From: Yoonia litorea | Lineage (GTDB): Bacteria > Pseudomonadota > Alphaproteobacteria > Rhodobacterales > Rhodobacteraceae | Assembly (NCBI RefSeq): GCF_900114675.1 | Contig: NZ_FOZM01000001.1 | Span: forward strand, 62,001 to 126,000 | Direction of reading: 5' to 3' | Length of the DNA stretch: 64,000 nt | Part shown: positions 42,306 through 52,025 of the stretch, in pieces | Numbering within the stretch: the first letter of the stretch is position 1 | Layout of the letters: every line of letters starts with the position of its first letter | Notes under the pieces: generated by a model | What the model was told of the DNA's origin: nothing | What the model saw: the letters and a program-made list of their open reading frames with translations, nothing else | Database searches by the model: none | Made by a program: the position numbers and the translations under genes

Positions 42306-43588
42306 CACTTCGCACCCCAGACTTTTGCACCATCAACCCAGGTTCCGATGACCTTACCTTGCAAGCGCGCCCCGTCGAAAGGGGTGTTTTTCGATTTCGA
42401 GAGCAAGGACGTGCGGTCGAGCTGGAAGGGTGCATCGGGATCGAAGAGGATCAGGTCAGCGGGTGCACCTTCCGACAGTCGCCCGCCGCCAAGCCCTAAG
42501 AGCCGCGCGGGGTTCAGCGCAAGCGCCCTGAAAAGCCGCGGCAAATCGATCATCTCGGCATGGTAGAGCCGCAAGGCTGCAGGTAGCAGCGTTTCCAATC
42601 CAACTGCGCCACTTGCCGCCTCTTCAAAAGGAAGCCGTTTGCTTTCCTCATCCTGCGGTGTGTGCATTGAACAGATGATATCGATCAGCCCTTCTGCGAC
42701 AGCTTGCACCACCGCAAGGCGATCCTCTTCGCTCCGCAGCGGTGGCTTGAGTTTGAAGAAAGTCCTGTAGTCGGCAACATCCAGTTCATTCAGCGTCAGG
42801 TGATGCACGCCGACACCGGCGGTGATGCGCAGACCGTTGCGTTTGGCCCGTTCGAGCGCCGGAAGAGCCCTTGCCGTGGTGATCTGATCGACGTGGTAGC
42901 GTGCACCCGTCATCTCAAGAAGACTGATATCGCGGTCGAGGCCCATGCGTTCCGCCATCGGGCTGACAGCGGGCAATCCTCTGAGTGATGCGAACTTGCC
43001 AGACGTGACAGCTGCACCGTCGGACAGAAGGGGTTCCTGCACATGGCCAATGACCAGCGCGTCGAGGGAACGCGCGTATGTCAAGGCGCGCGCGTAAACC
43101 TTGGTGTTGGTGACCACACTGTCGCAGTCGGTGAAAGCGACAGCGCCTGCGTCCTGCAGGAAACCGATCTCTGTCATCTCGCGCCCCTGCCGACCTTTGG
43201 TCAGTGCGGCCATCGGCAGGACATGTACGGGCGCATCAGCCTGTGCGCGGCGTTCGACAAACTCGAGTGTTTCAGGGGTGTCGATAGCAGGCAGCGTGTC
43301 TGGCCGTGTCACGATTGTCGTGACGCCACCTGCAGCAGCAGCGCGTCCCGCCGAGCGGAAGCTTTCCTTGTGCCGCTCCCCGGGTTCGGAAACTTTTACG
43401 CCGATATCGATAATGCCGGGTGCAAGGCAGAGACCTTGGCAATCAATGACTGTTGCATCAGAGGCCGCTGGATTGGCGTCTTCGAATATCTCGGCAATCT
43501 TGCCGTCACGCACGAGGATCGCACCTTCACCGTCTGTCAGGGCGACAGGGTCAATCAGGCGCGCATTGGTGAAGAGGGTCGCGGTCAT
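42305..43588 (-). CDS. pyrC: Dihydroorotase
   Basis: Catalyses ring closure of carbamoyl-aspartate to dihydroorotate in pyrimidine synthesis. The 427-residue protein belongs to the class I, PyrC/PyrX-like group that works beside aspartate transcarbamoylase. The usual first metal motif (DxHxH) is replaced here by DIGVKVSEPGE, which lacks the two His. A GHVQEPLL segment, AGVGVHHLTLNE and CSMHTPQ are present. Loss of the first His pair suggests a non-catalytic PyrC-like subunit, as known for PyrC' that supports PyrB. Enzyme activity is therefore uncertain. Confidence 0.82.
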   Translation of the reverse strand: MTATLFTNARLIDPVALTDGEGAILVRDGKIAEIFEDANPAASDATVIDCQGLCLAPGIIDIGVKVSEPGERHKESFRSAGRAAAAGGVTTIVTRPDTLPAIDTPETLEFVERRAQADAPVHVLPMAALTKGRQGREMTEIGFLQDAGAVAFTDCDSVVTNTKVYARALTYARSLDALVIGHVQEPLLSDGAAVTSGKFASLRGLPAVSPMAERMGLDRDISLLEMTGARYHVDQITTARALPALERAKRNGLRITAGVGVHHLTLNELDVADYRTFFKLKPPLRSEEDRLAVVQAVAEGLIDIICSMHTPQDEESKRLPFEEAASGAVGLETLLPAALRLYHAEMIDLPRLFRALALNPARLLGLGGGRLSEGAPADLILFDPDAPFQLDRTSLLSKSKNTPFDGARLQGKVIGTWVDGAKVWGAK

Positions 43589-43617
43589 GCAACGAGGTCC
43601 TTTACGAAACTACCCAT

Positions 43618-44139
43618 TCAGCCGGCCACGAGGATGATGAGGCCAACAAGCGCAAACATCGCCAAAAGCGCATACATTGCGACCATACCGCTCATCCGCG
43701 CATTCGACTTCGCAGGCTTTGTCTTGGGGCCCTCCAGCGTACCTTGGGCGCTTTTCGCAGGCAGCGGGTCATGTGCAACCATGTCAGGTGCCGGGCGATA
43801 TGTTGTGATATGCCGCAGGCCAAATCCGGGGTGAAGTTCTGTTTCGGCACCGCCGGTTGCCCGCGAAAGGACAAGCACCGCTGTTCCCTTGATCTGGTCC
43901 ACCACCGCCGCATCCACGAGGTCAGGGGCCATATCATAGCCCTCGGCGATATAGCGCGTCAGAGACATACCGCCCAGATCAGCGATTTTGACCACGTCAA
44001 CAAAATCGGGGTTCAATGCGACACCAAAGAGCGCAATCATCCCTGCTTCGGTCTTTGAGATTGCTTCCTCTGGAAGATCCATTTCCGTCGCAAAAACCCT
44101 GATCTGTCCATGATCGTTGGCTGGAATTGTGAGTGGCAT
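43618..44139 (-). CDS. Conserved tail-anchored membrane protein between pyrC and pyrB
   Basis: A 173-residue protein with a soluble N-terminal domain (about 1-110), a Pro/Lys-rich linker (about 115-148) and one C-terminal transmembrane helix (about 150-170). The stop overlaps nothing, but its start shares a base with the pyrB stop, so it is translated from the pyrB transcript. I recognise no family. Its place inside a pyrimidine operon suggests a link to PyrB/PyrC, perhaps membrane tethering. Confidence 0.72.
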   Translation of the reverse strand: MPLTIPANDHGQIRVFATEMDLPEEAISKTEAGMIALFGVALNPDFVDVVKIADLGGMSLTRYIAEGYDMAPDLVDAAVVDQIKGTAVLVLSRATGGAETELHPGFGLRHITTYRPAPDMVAHDPLPAKSAQGTLEGPKTKPAKSNARMSGMVAMYALLAMFALVGLIILVAG

Positions 44140-45095
44140 CAGACCATTACCTCCTTGGGACCGCGTGCCTGTCGCAGATTACGCGCCAAGAGATCCATGG
44201 CTGCCATCCGGACAGCAACACCCATCTCGACCTGTTCCTGAATCACACTGCGGTTGATGTCATCTGCAATTGTGCCGTCGATTTCGACCCCGCGGTTCAT
44301 CGGCCCCGGGTGCATCACGATTGCATCTTCTTTTGCGTGGGCGAGCTTTTCCGCATTCAGACCATAGCGGTGAAAATACTCGCGTTCCGACGGAATGAAG
44401 CCGCCGTCCATGCGCTCTTTCTGGAGGCGCAGCATCATGACAACATCGACGTCTTTGAGGCCTTCCTCCATATTCTCGAAAACCTCGACGCCGAATTCAT
44501 CCATGCCCGATGGCATCAATGTGGCGGGTGCGATCAGACGGATCCGGTTCTCCATCTTGCCAAGGAGCATGATGTTTGAGCGCGCGACCCGGCTATGGGC
44601 GATATCGCCGCAAATCGCGATCGACAAGCGATGCAGCCGGCCTTTGGCCCGCCGGATTGTCAGCGCATCAAGCAAGGCCTGTGTCGGGTGCTCGTGTTTG
44701 CCGTCGCCTGCGTTAAGCACTGCGCAGTTCACTTTCTGTGAAAGCAGGTCAACTGCGCCGGAATGTGGATGACGGACAACCAGCAGGTCTGGCCGCATCG
44801 CATTGAGCGTGAGTGCTGTATCAATCAGGGTTTCCCCCTTTTTGATTGATGACGCCTGCATTCCCATATTCATCACATCAGCGCCCAAACGCTTTCCGGC
44901 AAGTTCAAAGCTGGCTTGCGTGCGCGTCGAGTTTTCAAAAAACATATTGATCTGCGTCATGCCTGAAAGAACGTCGCGGTGGGCGATACCCTTGCGATTA
45001 TGATCAGCGTAGCTGTCAGCGAGATCGAGAAGTGCCGTGATTTCCGTCGGGTGGAGATGCTCTATTCCAAGGAGATGTCTGGCACGGAATGTCAT
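44139..45095 (-). CDS. pyrB: Aspartate carbamoyltransferase, catalytic subunit
   Basis: Forms N-carbamoyl-aspartate from carbamoyl phosphate and aspartate. The 318-residue protein has the carbamoyl-phosphate loop [27 protein letters not shown] and the aspartate-binding [18 protein letters not shown] lies near the C-terminus. The ATG at 45095 ([10 protein letters not shown]) is a normal family start; the frame is open 75 bases further up. No regulatory chain (PyrI) is next to it, in line with the PyrB/PyrC' type. Confidence 0.95.
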   Translation of the reverse strand: MTFRARHLLGIEHLHPTEITALLDLADSYADHNRKGIAHRDVLSGMTQINMFFENSTRTQASFELAGKRLGADVMNMGMQASSIKKGETLIDTALTLNAMRPDLLVVRHPHSGAVDLLSQKVNCAVLNAGDGKHEHPTQALLDALTIRRAKGRLHRLSIAICGDIAHSRVARSNIMLLGKMENRIRLIAPATLMPSGMDEFGVEVFENMEEGLKDVDVVMMLRLQKERMDGGFIPSEREYFHRYGLNAEKLAHAKEDAIVMHPGPMNRGVEIDGTIADDINRSVIQEQVEMGVAVRMAAMDLLARNLRQARGPKEVMV

Positions 45096-45200
45096 TTGGC
45101 CCTCATTGAGACGGTTCGCGCCCTTATATGCGGCAGGGGATGATGCTTCAATGCCGGAGGGAGTGCACATTCTTGAACGATGGGCTTAAGGTGCCAGACG

Positions 45201-46004
45201 ATGGAATCGGGCAATACATACTGGCGTGACCGCGCCTTGCTGGAGTGGCAAATCGAGCTTGGTGCAACGGACGCAATCCTTGATGCGCCAGTGAATCGCT
45301 ACGCGCTGGAACCCGTGAAAGCTGCATCGAAACCAGCGCCTGCAGTGGCCGATACCCCAATGCCGCCAGAGCTGCCCGTCAAAGAAGCCGTCAACGCCGT
45401 CCTGGTTGCGCGTGAGGCCGCTGCAATGGTGCAAGACCTTGCCTCATTGGCGACAGCGATGGAGGCCTTTGATCATTGCGAGCTCAAACGTGGCGCGCGC
45501 AGTTTCGTTTTCTGTGACGGGGACGCAGCTGCCCGAGTGATGATTGTCGGCGAGGCGCCCGGGCGAGAAGAAGATCGTGCCGGTCGTCCTTTTGTCGGCC
45601 GCGCCGGCCAATTGCTCGACAAGATGTTCGATGCAATCGGGATCGGACGCACGAAGTCCGAGGCGGCACAGGGACTTTACATCACGAATGTTTTGCCATG
45701 GCGCCCACCCTCAAACCGAACACCTGACGCTGCCGAGATCGCCATGATGCTGCCATTCCTTGAACGGCATATCACGTTGGCCGATCCCGATATTGTTGTG
45801 CTGATGGGCAACACACCCTGTCAGGCGCTTTTGGGGCGGACAGGGATCACGCGGATGCGTGGGCAATGGCATGAAGTCTTGGGAAAGCCGTGTTTGCCCA
45901 TGTTCCATCCTGCCTATCTGCTTAGAAACCCAATCGCCAAGCGGGAGGCGTGGTCTGACCTGTTGTCACTGCAGGCCCGTTTGCGTGATGTAAAGGAGAC
46001 CTGA
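45201..46004 (+). CDS. Uracil-DNA glycosylase (family 4-like)
   Basis: A 267-residue glycosylase that removes uracil from DNA. Motif A is GEAPGREED with the following GRPFVGRAGQLLDKM, and motif B is HPAYLLR. Family 4 normally holds a 4Fe-4S cluster by four Cys. Here the first pair is only one Cys (FDHCELK), with others in VFCDGD, NTPC and GKPC, so the cluster may be absent or differently held. The N-terminal 85 residues are a variable, Ala/Pro-rich extension. Its stop overlaps the following gene's ATG. Confidence 0.85.
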   Translation: MESGNTYWRDRALLEWQIELGATDAILDAPVNRYALEPVKAASKPAPAVADTPMPPELPVKEAVNAVLVAREAAAMVQDLASLATAMEAFDHCELKRGARSFVFCDGDAAARVMIVGEAPGREEDRAGRPFVGRAGQLLDKMFDAIGIGRTKSEAAQGLYITNVLPWRPPSNRTPDAAEIAMMLPFLERHITLADPDIVVLMGNTPCQALLGRTGITRMRGQWHEVLGKPCLPMFHPAYLLRNPIAKREAWSDLLSLQARLRDVKET

Positions 46005-46555
46005 TGCGCCGATTTCTTTTGGTGGCCGCTTTTGCTGCTGCCCCAGCCTTTGCAGACCCGCTCGATCTGATCGATTACGAGGGAATTTTTGCGCGCGAGG
46101 CAGGCGCTGTCGAAGACGTGTCAGAAAGCCGACAGATCCTACGCGTTGGTGATGTGACGATCCTTTACGACCGTCTTGAGGCGAATCCTTACACGGGATT
46201 GGATGAAAGCGGCGAGGGTGCCGTCGGATGCTTTGTCAGTATCCTTGCAACCATCGAAAGTGCTGTGCTTGCCTGCGAGGTCACATTGCCCGACGAACAA
46301 CTTGCTATTCAGACGGATTACCGCACAAGAGTGCTCGATTTCTATGCGGCAAACGTCGATGGCGCAGATCGTCAGACAGTCACGGACAGGTTCGAGGCGC
46401 TTGTTGCCTCCCAGATCGCGACGACCCGTCCCTTTTGCGCGAATATTGATCTGGTGACCGATCTGGCGGATCGTATCTTTGCGCCGCAAAGCGCTGAAGA
46501 GATCAACGGCATGCTGTCTGTGCCGCGTTTGCCTGTTTCAAACCCCTGCCTTTGA
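46004..46555 (+). CDS. Secreted hypothetical protein
   Basis: A 183-residue protein with a signal peptide (cleavage near AFADP) and a mostly helical mature part containing three or four Cys (GCFVS, LACEV, PFCAN, NPCL), likely disulfide-bonded in the periplasm. I recognise no family. It is translationally coupled to the glycosylase gene upstream and moaB downstream (7-bp gap). Confidence 0.7.
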   Translation: MRRFLLVAAFAAAPAFADPLDLIDYEGIFAREAGAVEDVSESRQILRVGDVTILYDRLEANPYTGLDESGEGAVGCFVSILATIESAVLACEVTLPDEQLAIQTDYRTRVLDFYAANVDGADRQTVTDRFEALVASQIATTRPFCANIDLVTDLADRIFAPQSAEEINGMLSVPRLPVSNPCL

Positions 46556-46562
46556 GGACACC

Positions 46563-47105
46563 ATGAGCCGCATTGACGAAACCAAAGACTTTGTGCCCGT
46601 TCGGATCGCTGTCCTGACTGTGAGCGACACGCGGTCCCTAGACGATGACAAATCGGGCCAAACCCTTGTCGATCGGATCGCTGGGGCAGGGCATACCGTC
46701 GCCGATCGCATGATACTCCCCGATGAACGCGACCAGATCGCAGGACAGTTGCGGACGTGGTGTGCTGATCAAAGCGTCGATGTCATTATTTCTACCGGGG
46801 GGACCGGCCTCACGGGCCGTGATGTGTCGGTTGAAGCGCACCGTGATGTCTACGAAAAAGAGATTGATGCGTTCGGAACCATCTTCACTATTGTGAGCAT
46901 GCAAAAGATCGGGACGAGCGCCGTGCAAAGCCGCGCGACTGCCGGCGTGGCGCTTGGGACATATCTCTTTGCGTTGCCCGGTTCGCCCGGAGCCTGCAAA
47001 GACGCCTGGGACGAAATTCTATCCAAACAGCTTGATTACAGGCATCGGCCCTGCAACTTCGTCGAGATCATGCCGCGTCTTGATGAGCATCTACGCCGGA
47101 AGTAA
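46563..47105 (+). CDS. moaB: Molybdenum cofactor biosynthesis protein MoaB
   Basis: A 180-residue MogA/MoaB-type protein that adenylylates molybdopterin before MoeA inserts molybdate. Signature parts are VLTVSDTRSLDDDKSG, ISTGGTGLTGRDVS and the LPGSPGACKDAWDEIL tail. The ATG at 46563 begins MSRIDETKDF. It supplies the substrate for the MoeA domain at 22982. It is not adjacent to that cluster. Confidence 0.94.
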   Translation: MSRIDETKDFVPVRIAVLTVSDTRSLDDDKSGQTLVDRIAGAGHTVADRMILPDERDQIAGQLRTWCADQSVDVIISTGGTGLTGRDVSVEAHRDVYEKEIDAFGTIFTIVSMQKIGTSAVQSRATAGVALGTYLFALPGSPGACKDAWDEILSKQLDYRHRPCNFVEIMPRLDEHLRRK

Positions 47106-47178
47106 CGGCTTTTTGCGTAGAAGTGGAAAGCAATGTCCGGCAGGCTAATTCTCAGCTAGTCGTCAAAAGGGTTTCTTC

Positions 47179-48630
47179 ATGCGCTTCCTGCGTCGCAGCC
47201 TTACAGGTGTTTTCCTGCTTGCGGTCACTCTGGCGCTTGTCGCTTGGGCGGGTGAAATGGTGCGCGGTGCAATTGTCGCGCGGATGAATGAAGAACCGCG
47301 GAGCTTTCCCCAGCGAGAGCGCGTCATTGCCGTCAATGTGATCACGTTGGAACCGCAAAGACTGATCCCCGAATTGACGGTGTTCGGTGAGTTGCGAAGC
47401 CTACGCACCCTGGACCTCAGAAGTGCGACAGGTGGCATTGTACTTGAGGCAAGCCCTGACCTGGTTGAGGGTGGCACAGTCACAAGCGGTCAACTGCTTC
47501 TGAAGATCGATCCTGCACAGGCAGAAGCTGCGCGGGATCGCGCGTCCGCTGACTTGCAAGATGCAGAGGCTGAATTGCGCGACGCTGAGCGGGCCGTGAC
47601 TTTGGCTGCTGATGAACTTGCAGCCGCACGCGCGCAGGCCGACCTCCGGGCACAAGCGTTGGTCCGTGCGCGTGACCTCGAAACACGCGGCGTCGGCACT
47701 ACTGCTGCGGTTGAAACAGCAGAACTCGCGGCCTCGTCCGCTGATGCAACGGTCCTGGCCCGCCGTCAGGGTCTGGCCTCTGCGCAGGCGCGCATTGATC
47801 AGGCACAGACGCGATTGGCGAGAGCCGAAATTGGTTTGGCTGAGGCAGAGCGCGACCTGGCCGAGACCGAAGTAACTGCGGCCTTCGATGGCACATTGGC
47901 AGAGGTCTCGATCTCGCCTGGCGGGCGTGTGACCGCGAATGAGCGCTTCGCACAACTCGTTGATCCAGATGCGCTGGAAGTCTCCTTTCGCGTCTCGACG
48001 GCACAATATGCGCGGCTCCTCAATCAGGGTGAGCTTCTGAATGCGCCCGTCGAGGTCAGCCTTGATGTATCCGGCGTGGACTTGCGCGCGACAGGAACGA
48101 TTACGCGCGAGGGTGCCACGGTTGGAAGCGGACAAACCGGCCGTCTTCTCTTTGCCAGCCTTGATGATGCTGCAGGATTTCGTCCCGGAGACTTCGTAAC
48201 GGTGCAGATCGCCGAGCCTGCATTGGACGGCGTAGCGCTTGTGCCCGCGACAGCGGTGGCACCTGACGAGACAGTGCTGATTGTCGGTGAAGACGACCGC
48301 TTGAGCGAAGCGCAGGTTCAGCTTTTGCGCCGTCAAGGAGACGATGTAATCATCGATGTGGGCGCCGTCGCGGGGCAAACCATCGTGGCAGAACGTTCGC
48401 CTCTGCTGGGCGTCGGCATCAAGGTGCGCCCGATCCAACCGGGTGGTGTGCAGACTGAGGCTGCGCCGGAAATGATCACGCTCGATGCAGACCGCCGTGC
48501 CCGGTTGATCGCATTTGTCAGCGAAGGGCGGATGCCGGACGACGTAAAGGCGCGGATAATCAGCCAGTTGGAAGCCGACGAGGTCAGCTCAGAAACGGTA
48601 GCCCGGCTCGAAAGCCGGATGGGTAGCTGA
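47179..48630 (+). CDS. RND efflux periplasmic adaptor subunit
   Basis: A 483-residue membrane-fusion protein. An N-terminal membrane anchor (about 8-28) is followed by the lipoyl/barrel-sandwich half (TGGIVLEASPDLVEGGTV). A long alpha-hairpin (about 110-215, Ala/Arg/Glu-rich) and the returning barrel with GTLAEVSISPGGRV follow. About 60 extra helical residues at the C-terminus (after RPIQPGG) are unlike most adaptors. The permease gene starts on the last base of its stop codon. No outer-membrane channel gene is adjacent. Confidence 0.9.
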   Translation: MRFLRRSLTGVFLLAVTLALVAWAGEMVRGAIVARMNEEPRSFPQRERVIAVNVITLEPQRLIPELTVFGELRSLRTLDLRSATGGIVLEASPDLVEGGTVTSGQLLLKIDPAQAEAARDRASADLQDAEAELRDAERAVTLAADELAAARAQADLRAQALVRARDLETRGVGTTAAVETAELAASSADATVLARRQGLASAQARIDQAQTRLARAEIGLAEAERDLAETEVTAAFDGTLAEVSISPGGRVTANERFAQLVDPDALEVSFRVSTAQYARLLNQGELLNAPVEVSLDVSGVDLRATGTITREGATVGSGQTGRLLFASLDDAAGFRPGDFVTVQIAEPALDGVALVPATAVAPDETVLIVGEDDRLSEAQVQLLRRQGDDVIIDVGAVAGQTIVAERSPLLGVGIKVRPIQPGGVQTEAAPEMITLDADRRARLIAFVSEGRMPDDVKARIISQLEADEVSSETVARLESRMGS

Positions 48631-51600
48631 TGGCGACGGGCGGTGAACGACTGAGTGCAGGTGCAGGCGGCATCCTGTCATACTTCACGCGTCACCGGAC
48701 GGCGGCAAACCTGCTTTTGGTGATCATGCTTGTCGCCGGTCTCTTCGCTTTTCCTAATATGCGGGCGCAGTTCTTTCCCGATGTTGTTGTCGACGATCTC
48801 ACTGTGTCCGTTACCTGGTCGGGCGCTGGCGCAGAGGATGTTGATGAGGCGATCGTCCAGGTGCTGGACCCGGTTTTGTTGGCGGTAGAGGGCGTCACAT
48901 CATCATCATCCACATCCCGCGAGGGACGCGCGGCCATCCGCCTTGAATTTGAGCCGGGCTACGACATTGATCGTGCCGCTGAAGATGTGCAGCTTGCATT
49001 GGATAATGCGGTGTCGTTGCCGGTTGATGCTGACGAACCCACCGTGCGCCGCGGTGGATGGTCTGATCGCGTCACGGATGTTGTCATCAGTGGGCCGGTC
49101 AGTGTCGATCAACTCGCGCGTTTTGCCGATGAGCTCTCGACCCGGCTTTTCGCTGAAGGCGTCACACAGGTCTTTGTGCAAGGCGTGGCCGCGCCTTCGA
49201 CAATTGTCGAAGTGCCTTCATTGTCTCTGATCCAATATGACATCGGCCTTGCGGATATTGCGGCGCGGATTGGTGAAGAGGCCGCCGCTGATCCCGCCGG
49301 AGATGTTTCAGGCAACGCACGCATCAGGACCGGTGTCGCAAAGCGGAGTGCCGACGACATCGGTGCCATCGTCCTTCGCTCCAATGCGGATGGATCGCAA
49401 CTGACGATTGCTGACGTCGCAACTGTCCGTGTCGAGGGGACCGACCGCGAGCGCGCCTACTTCGTTGGCGAGAACCCGGCGATCAAGGTGCGTGTTCAGC
49501 GTTCTGCGCAAGGCGATGCGATTGGAATGCAGCAAACCGTTGAAGATGTTGCCCGCGAGCTCACCGCATCGTTGCCAGAAGGTGTGGAAATTCAATTGAC
49601 CAACGGGCGCGCTGAACTGATCACAGGTCGCCTCAACATCCTCCTCGACAACGGACTGACGGGGCTGATGCTGGTCGTGGGGCTGCTATTTCTTTTCCTC
49701 AATGCGCGAACCGCATTTTGGGTGGCATTCGGCATTCCGGCTGCAATGCTCGCAGCAATCGCACTGATGTATGCGGTGGGCATTACGATCAATATGATCT
49801 CGCTGTTTGCGCTGATTATCACGCTCGGCATTGTGGTGGATGATGCCATTGTGGTTGGCGAACATGCAGACTGGCGCGTCAGACACTTGCGAGAGGACCC
49901 TACAGTCGCCGCAGAACGAGCTGCCAAACGCATGTTCAGCCCCGTATTCTCTGCCACACTGACAACGATCATCGCGTTCTTTGGTCTGGTCGCCATCGGT
50001 GGCCGGTTCGGTGATCTGATTGCTGATATTCCGTTTACCGTGATCGTGGTGCTTGCCGCTTCGCTCGTCGAATGCTTCCTGATTTTGCCGAACCATCTTG
50101 CTCACTCCATGCGGCACTCTGCCAAAGAGCATTGGTATGATTGGCCATCACGCACGGTGAACCGTGGATTTGACTGGGTCAAAGAGAGGCTTTTTCGCCC
50201 GTTCATGGGTTTGGTGATCAAAGCGCGCTATCCGGTCGTCGCCGGGGCGGTGGTCCTGCTGGCCAGCCAGGTGACACTTTTCATCAAAGGCGACGTCAAC
50301 TGGCGCTTCTTCAATGCGCCGGAGCAAAGTCAGGTGACTGGCAATTTCGCAATGCTTCCCGGAGCCACGCGATCTGACACGATTGAGATGATGCGGGAAA
50401 TGCAACGGGCGACAGAGGCACTTGGGGCAGAGTATGAAGCCGAGTACGGCGCCAACCCACTGAAGTTCGTCGTTGCCGAGATCGGGGGCAATTCGGGCCG
50501 CGCCATTGCCGGGTCGGACACGAAAGAACCTGATCAGCTTGGTTCGATCACCATTGAACTTATTGATGCTGACAGCCGACCTTACACGAGCTTTGCGTTT
50601 GTGGCGGCTCTGCAAGAGGCAATCGTTCAGCACCCAATGGCCGAAACAGTCAGCTTTCGCAGTTGGGGATCAGGTCCGGGTGGCGACAGCCTTGATATTC
50701 AGATGTTCGGTGCAGATAGCGAAACGCTCAAAGCTGCAGCTGAAGCGCTGAAAACGGCCCTCGCGCAATTCCCAGAGGTCTCCGGGCTCGAAGACACGCT
50801 TTCCTATGACAAGGAAGAACTCATTCTGGAATTGACGCCCCAAGGCGAGGCGCTCGGTCTGAATATCGACGGTTTGGGCCGCGTCTTGCGCAACCGTCTT
50901 GGCGGCATCGAGGCTGCGAGTTTTCCTGATGGTGCGCGGTCTGCCACGATCCGCGTGGAATTGCCCGAGGATGAGCTTTCTGCGGACTTTTTGGATCGGA
51001 CCCAGATCCGCACGCCGACTGGCGTGTATGTCCCCTTGGCAGATGTGGTGACCGTGCAAAGCCGGACGGGCTTTTCGACCGTATTGAGGGAAAACGGTAT
51101 TCAACTCATTGCCGTTCTCGGAGACCTTGATGACGAGGACGCAGCACGCGCAATAGAAATTCAAGGCATTATCAACGACACCATTCTGCCGCAGATCGAG
51201 AGCGACTTTGCCGTGGAAACTTACCTGTCGGGACAAAGTGAACAAGAGCGACGATTCCTCGATGATGCCCGGACTGGTCTCATCCTTGTGCTGTTGGGTA
51301 TCTATCTGACCCTTTCATGGATATTCAGCAGTTGGACACGCCCCGTGGTCGTCATGTCCATCATCCCCTTTGCTTTGGTTGGTACAATCTACGGTCACTA
51401 TGTCTGGGGCATCCCGATGAGTATGTTCACCGTGGTTGGACTGATCGGCATGGTCGGCATTATCATCAATGACAGTATCGTTCTGGTGACCACTGTGGAT
51501 GATTACGCCAAAGACCGCGGTCTGGTGCCAGCCATTATCGACGGGGCGGTTGACCGCCTGCGGCCCGTCATGCTGACGACGATGACAACCGTTCTTGGTT

Positions 51601-52025
51601 TGCTGCCGTTGCTTTACGAAGGATCGACGCAGGCGGAATTCCTAAAACCAACCGTTGTCACGCTTGTCTTTGGATTGGGCTTCGGGATGGTTTTGGTTTT
51701 GCTTGTGGTGCCGTCCATCATGGCGATGCAGGCGGACGTGGCAAAACAGGTTCAATCAGCGAAACGAGCACTGCGCGGGCGGAACTGGAAGATGTTTGCA
51801 CCTGCCGGACTTGGCGTTCTTGGCGCCCTGGCACTTTTCGGGGCCGGACTTGCTCCGATTATTCTGACCGGTAGCCCCTTGCCGCAGGTTGCAGCAGTCT
51901 TCCCATTTGTTGGAGCAGGATTCGCCCCGGCATTCGGCCTCTTTGTCATTGGCCTCATCGCGTGGCTTTTCGCGATTTATCTCGTGACAGCATTGTTGAC
52001 GGGAATGCGCCGACTGCGCACTTAA
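48630..52025 (+). CDS. RND-family efflux permease
   Basis: A 1131-residue proton-driven inner-membrane pump. Twelve helices with two large periplasmic loops are visible, and the TM4 acidic pair is in GIVVDDAIVVGEH. It is about 80-100 residues longer than typical AcrB-like permeases because further hydrophobic segments (about 1050-1125) follow TM12. The substrate is unknown; drugs or metabolites are possible. Its 3' end overlaps the convergent DsbD-alpha-like gene by 4 bp. Confidence 0.92.
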   Translation: MATGGERLSAGAGGILSYFTRHRTAANLLLVIMLVAGLFAFPNMRAQFFPDVVVDDLTVSVTWSGAGAEDVDEAIVQVLDPVLLAVEGVTSSSSTSREGRAAIRLEFEPGYDIDRAAEDVQLALDNAVSLPVDADEPTVRRGGWSDRVTDVVISGPVSVDQLARFADELSTRLFAEGVTQVFVQGVAAPSTIVEVPSLSLIQYDIGLADIAARIGEEAAADPAGDVSGNARIRTGVAKRSADDIGAIVLRSNADGSQLTIADVATVRVEGTDRERAYFVGENPAIKVRVQRSAQGDAIGMQQTVEDVARELTASLPEGVEIQLTNGRAELITGRLNILLDNGLTGLMLVVGLLFLFLNARTAFWVAFGIPAAMLAAIALMYAVGITINMISLFALIITLGIVVDDAIVVGEHADWRVRHLREDPTVAAERAAKRMFSPVFSATLTTIIAFFGLVAIGGRFGDLIADIPFTVIVVLAASLVECFLILPNHLAHSMRHSAKEHWYDWPSRTVNRGFDWVKERLFRPFMGLVIKARYPVVAGAVVLLASQVTLFIKGDVNWRFFNAPEQSQVTGNFAMLPGATRSDTIEMMREMQRATEALGAEYEAEYGANPLKFVVAEIGGNSGRAIAGSDTKEPDQLGSITIELIDADSRPYTSFAFVAALQEAIVQHPMAETVSFRSWGSGPGGDSLDIQMFGADSETLKAAAEALKTALAQFPEVSGLEDTLSYDKEELILELTPQGEALGLNIDGLGRVLRNRLGGIEAASFPDGARSATIRVELPEDELSADFLDRTQIRTPTGVYVPLADVVTVQSRTGFSTVLRENGIQLIAVLGDLDDEDAARAIEIQGIINDTILPQIESDFAVETYLSGQSEQERRFLDDARTGLILVLLGIYLTLSWIFSSWTRPVVVMSIIPFALVGTIYGHYVWGIPMSMFTVVGLIGMVGIIINDSIVLVTTVDDYAKDRGLVPAIIDGAVDRLRPVMLTTMTTVLGLLPLLYEGSTQAEFLKPTVVTLVFGLGFGMVLVLLVVPSIMAMQADVAKQVQSAKRALRGRNWKMFAPAGLGVLGALALFGAGLAPIILTGSPLPQVAAVFPFVGAGFAPAFGLFVIGLIAWLFAIYLVTALLTGMRRLRT

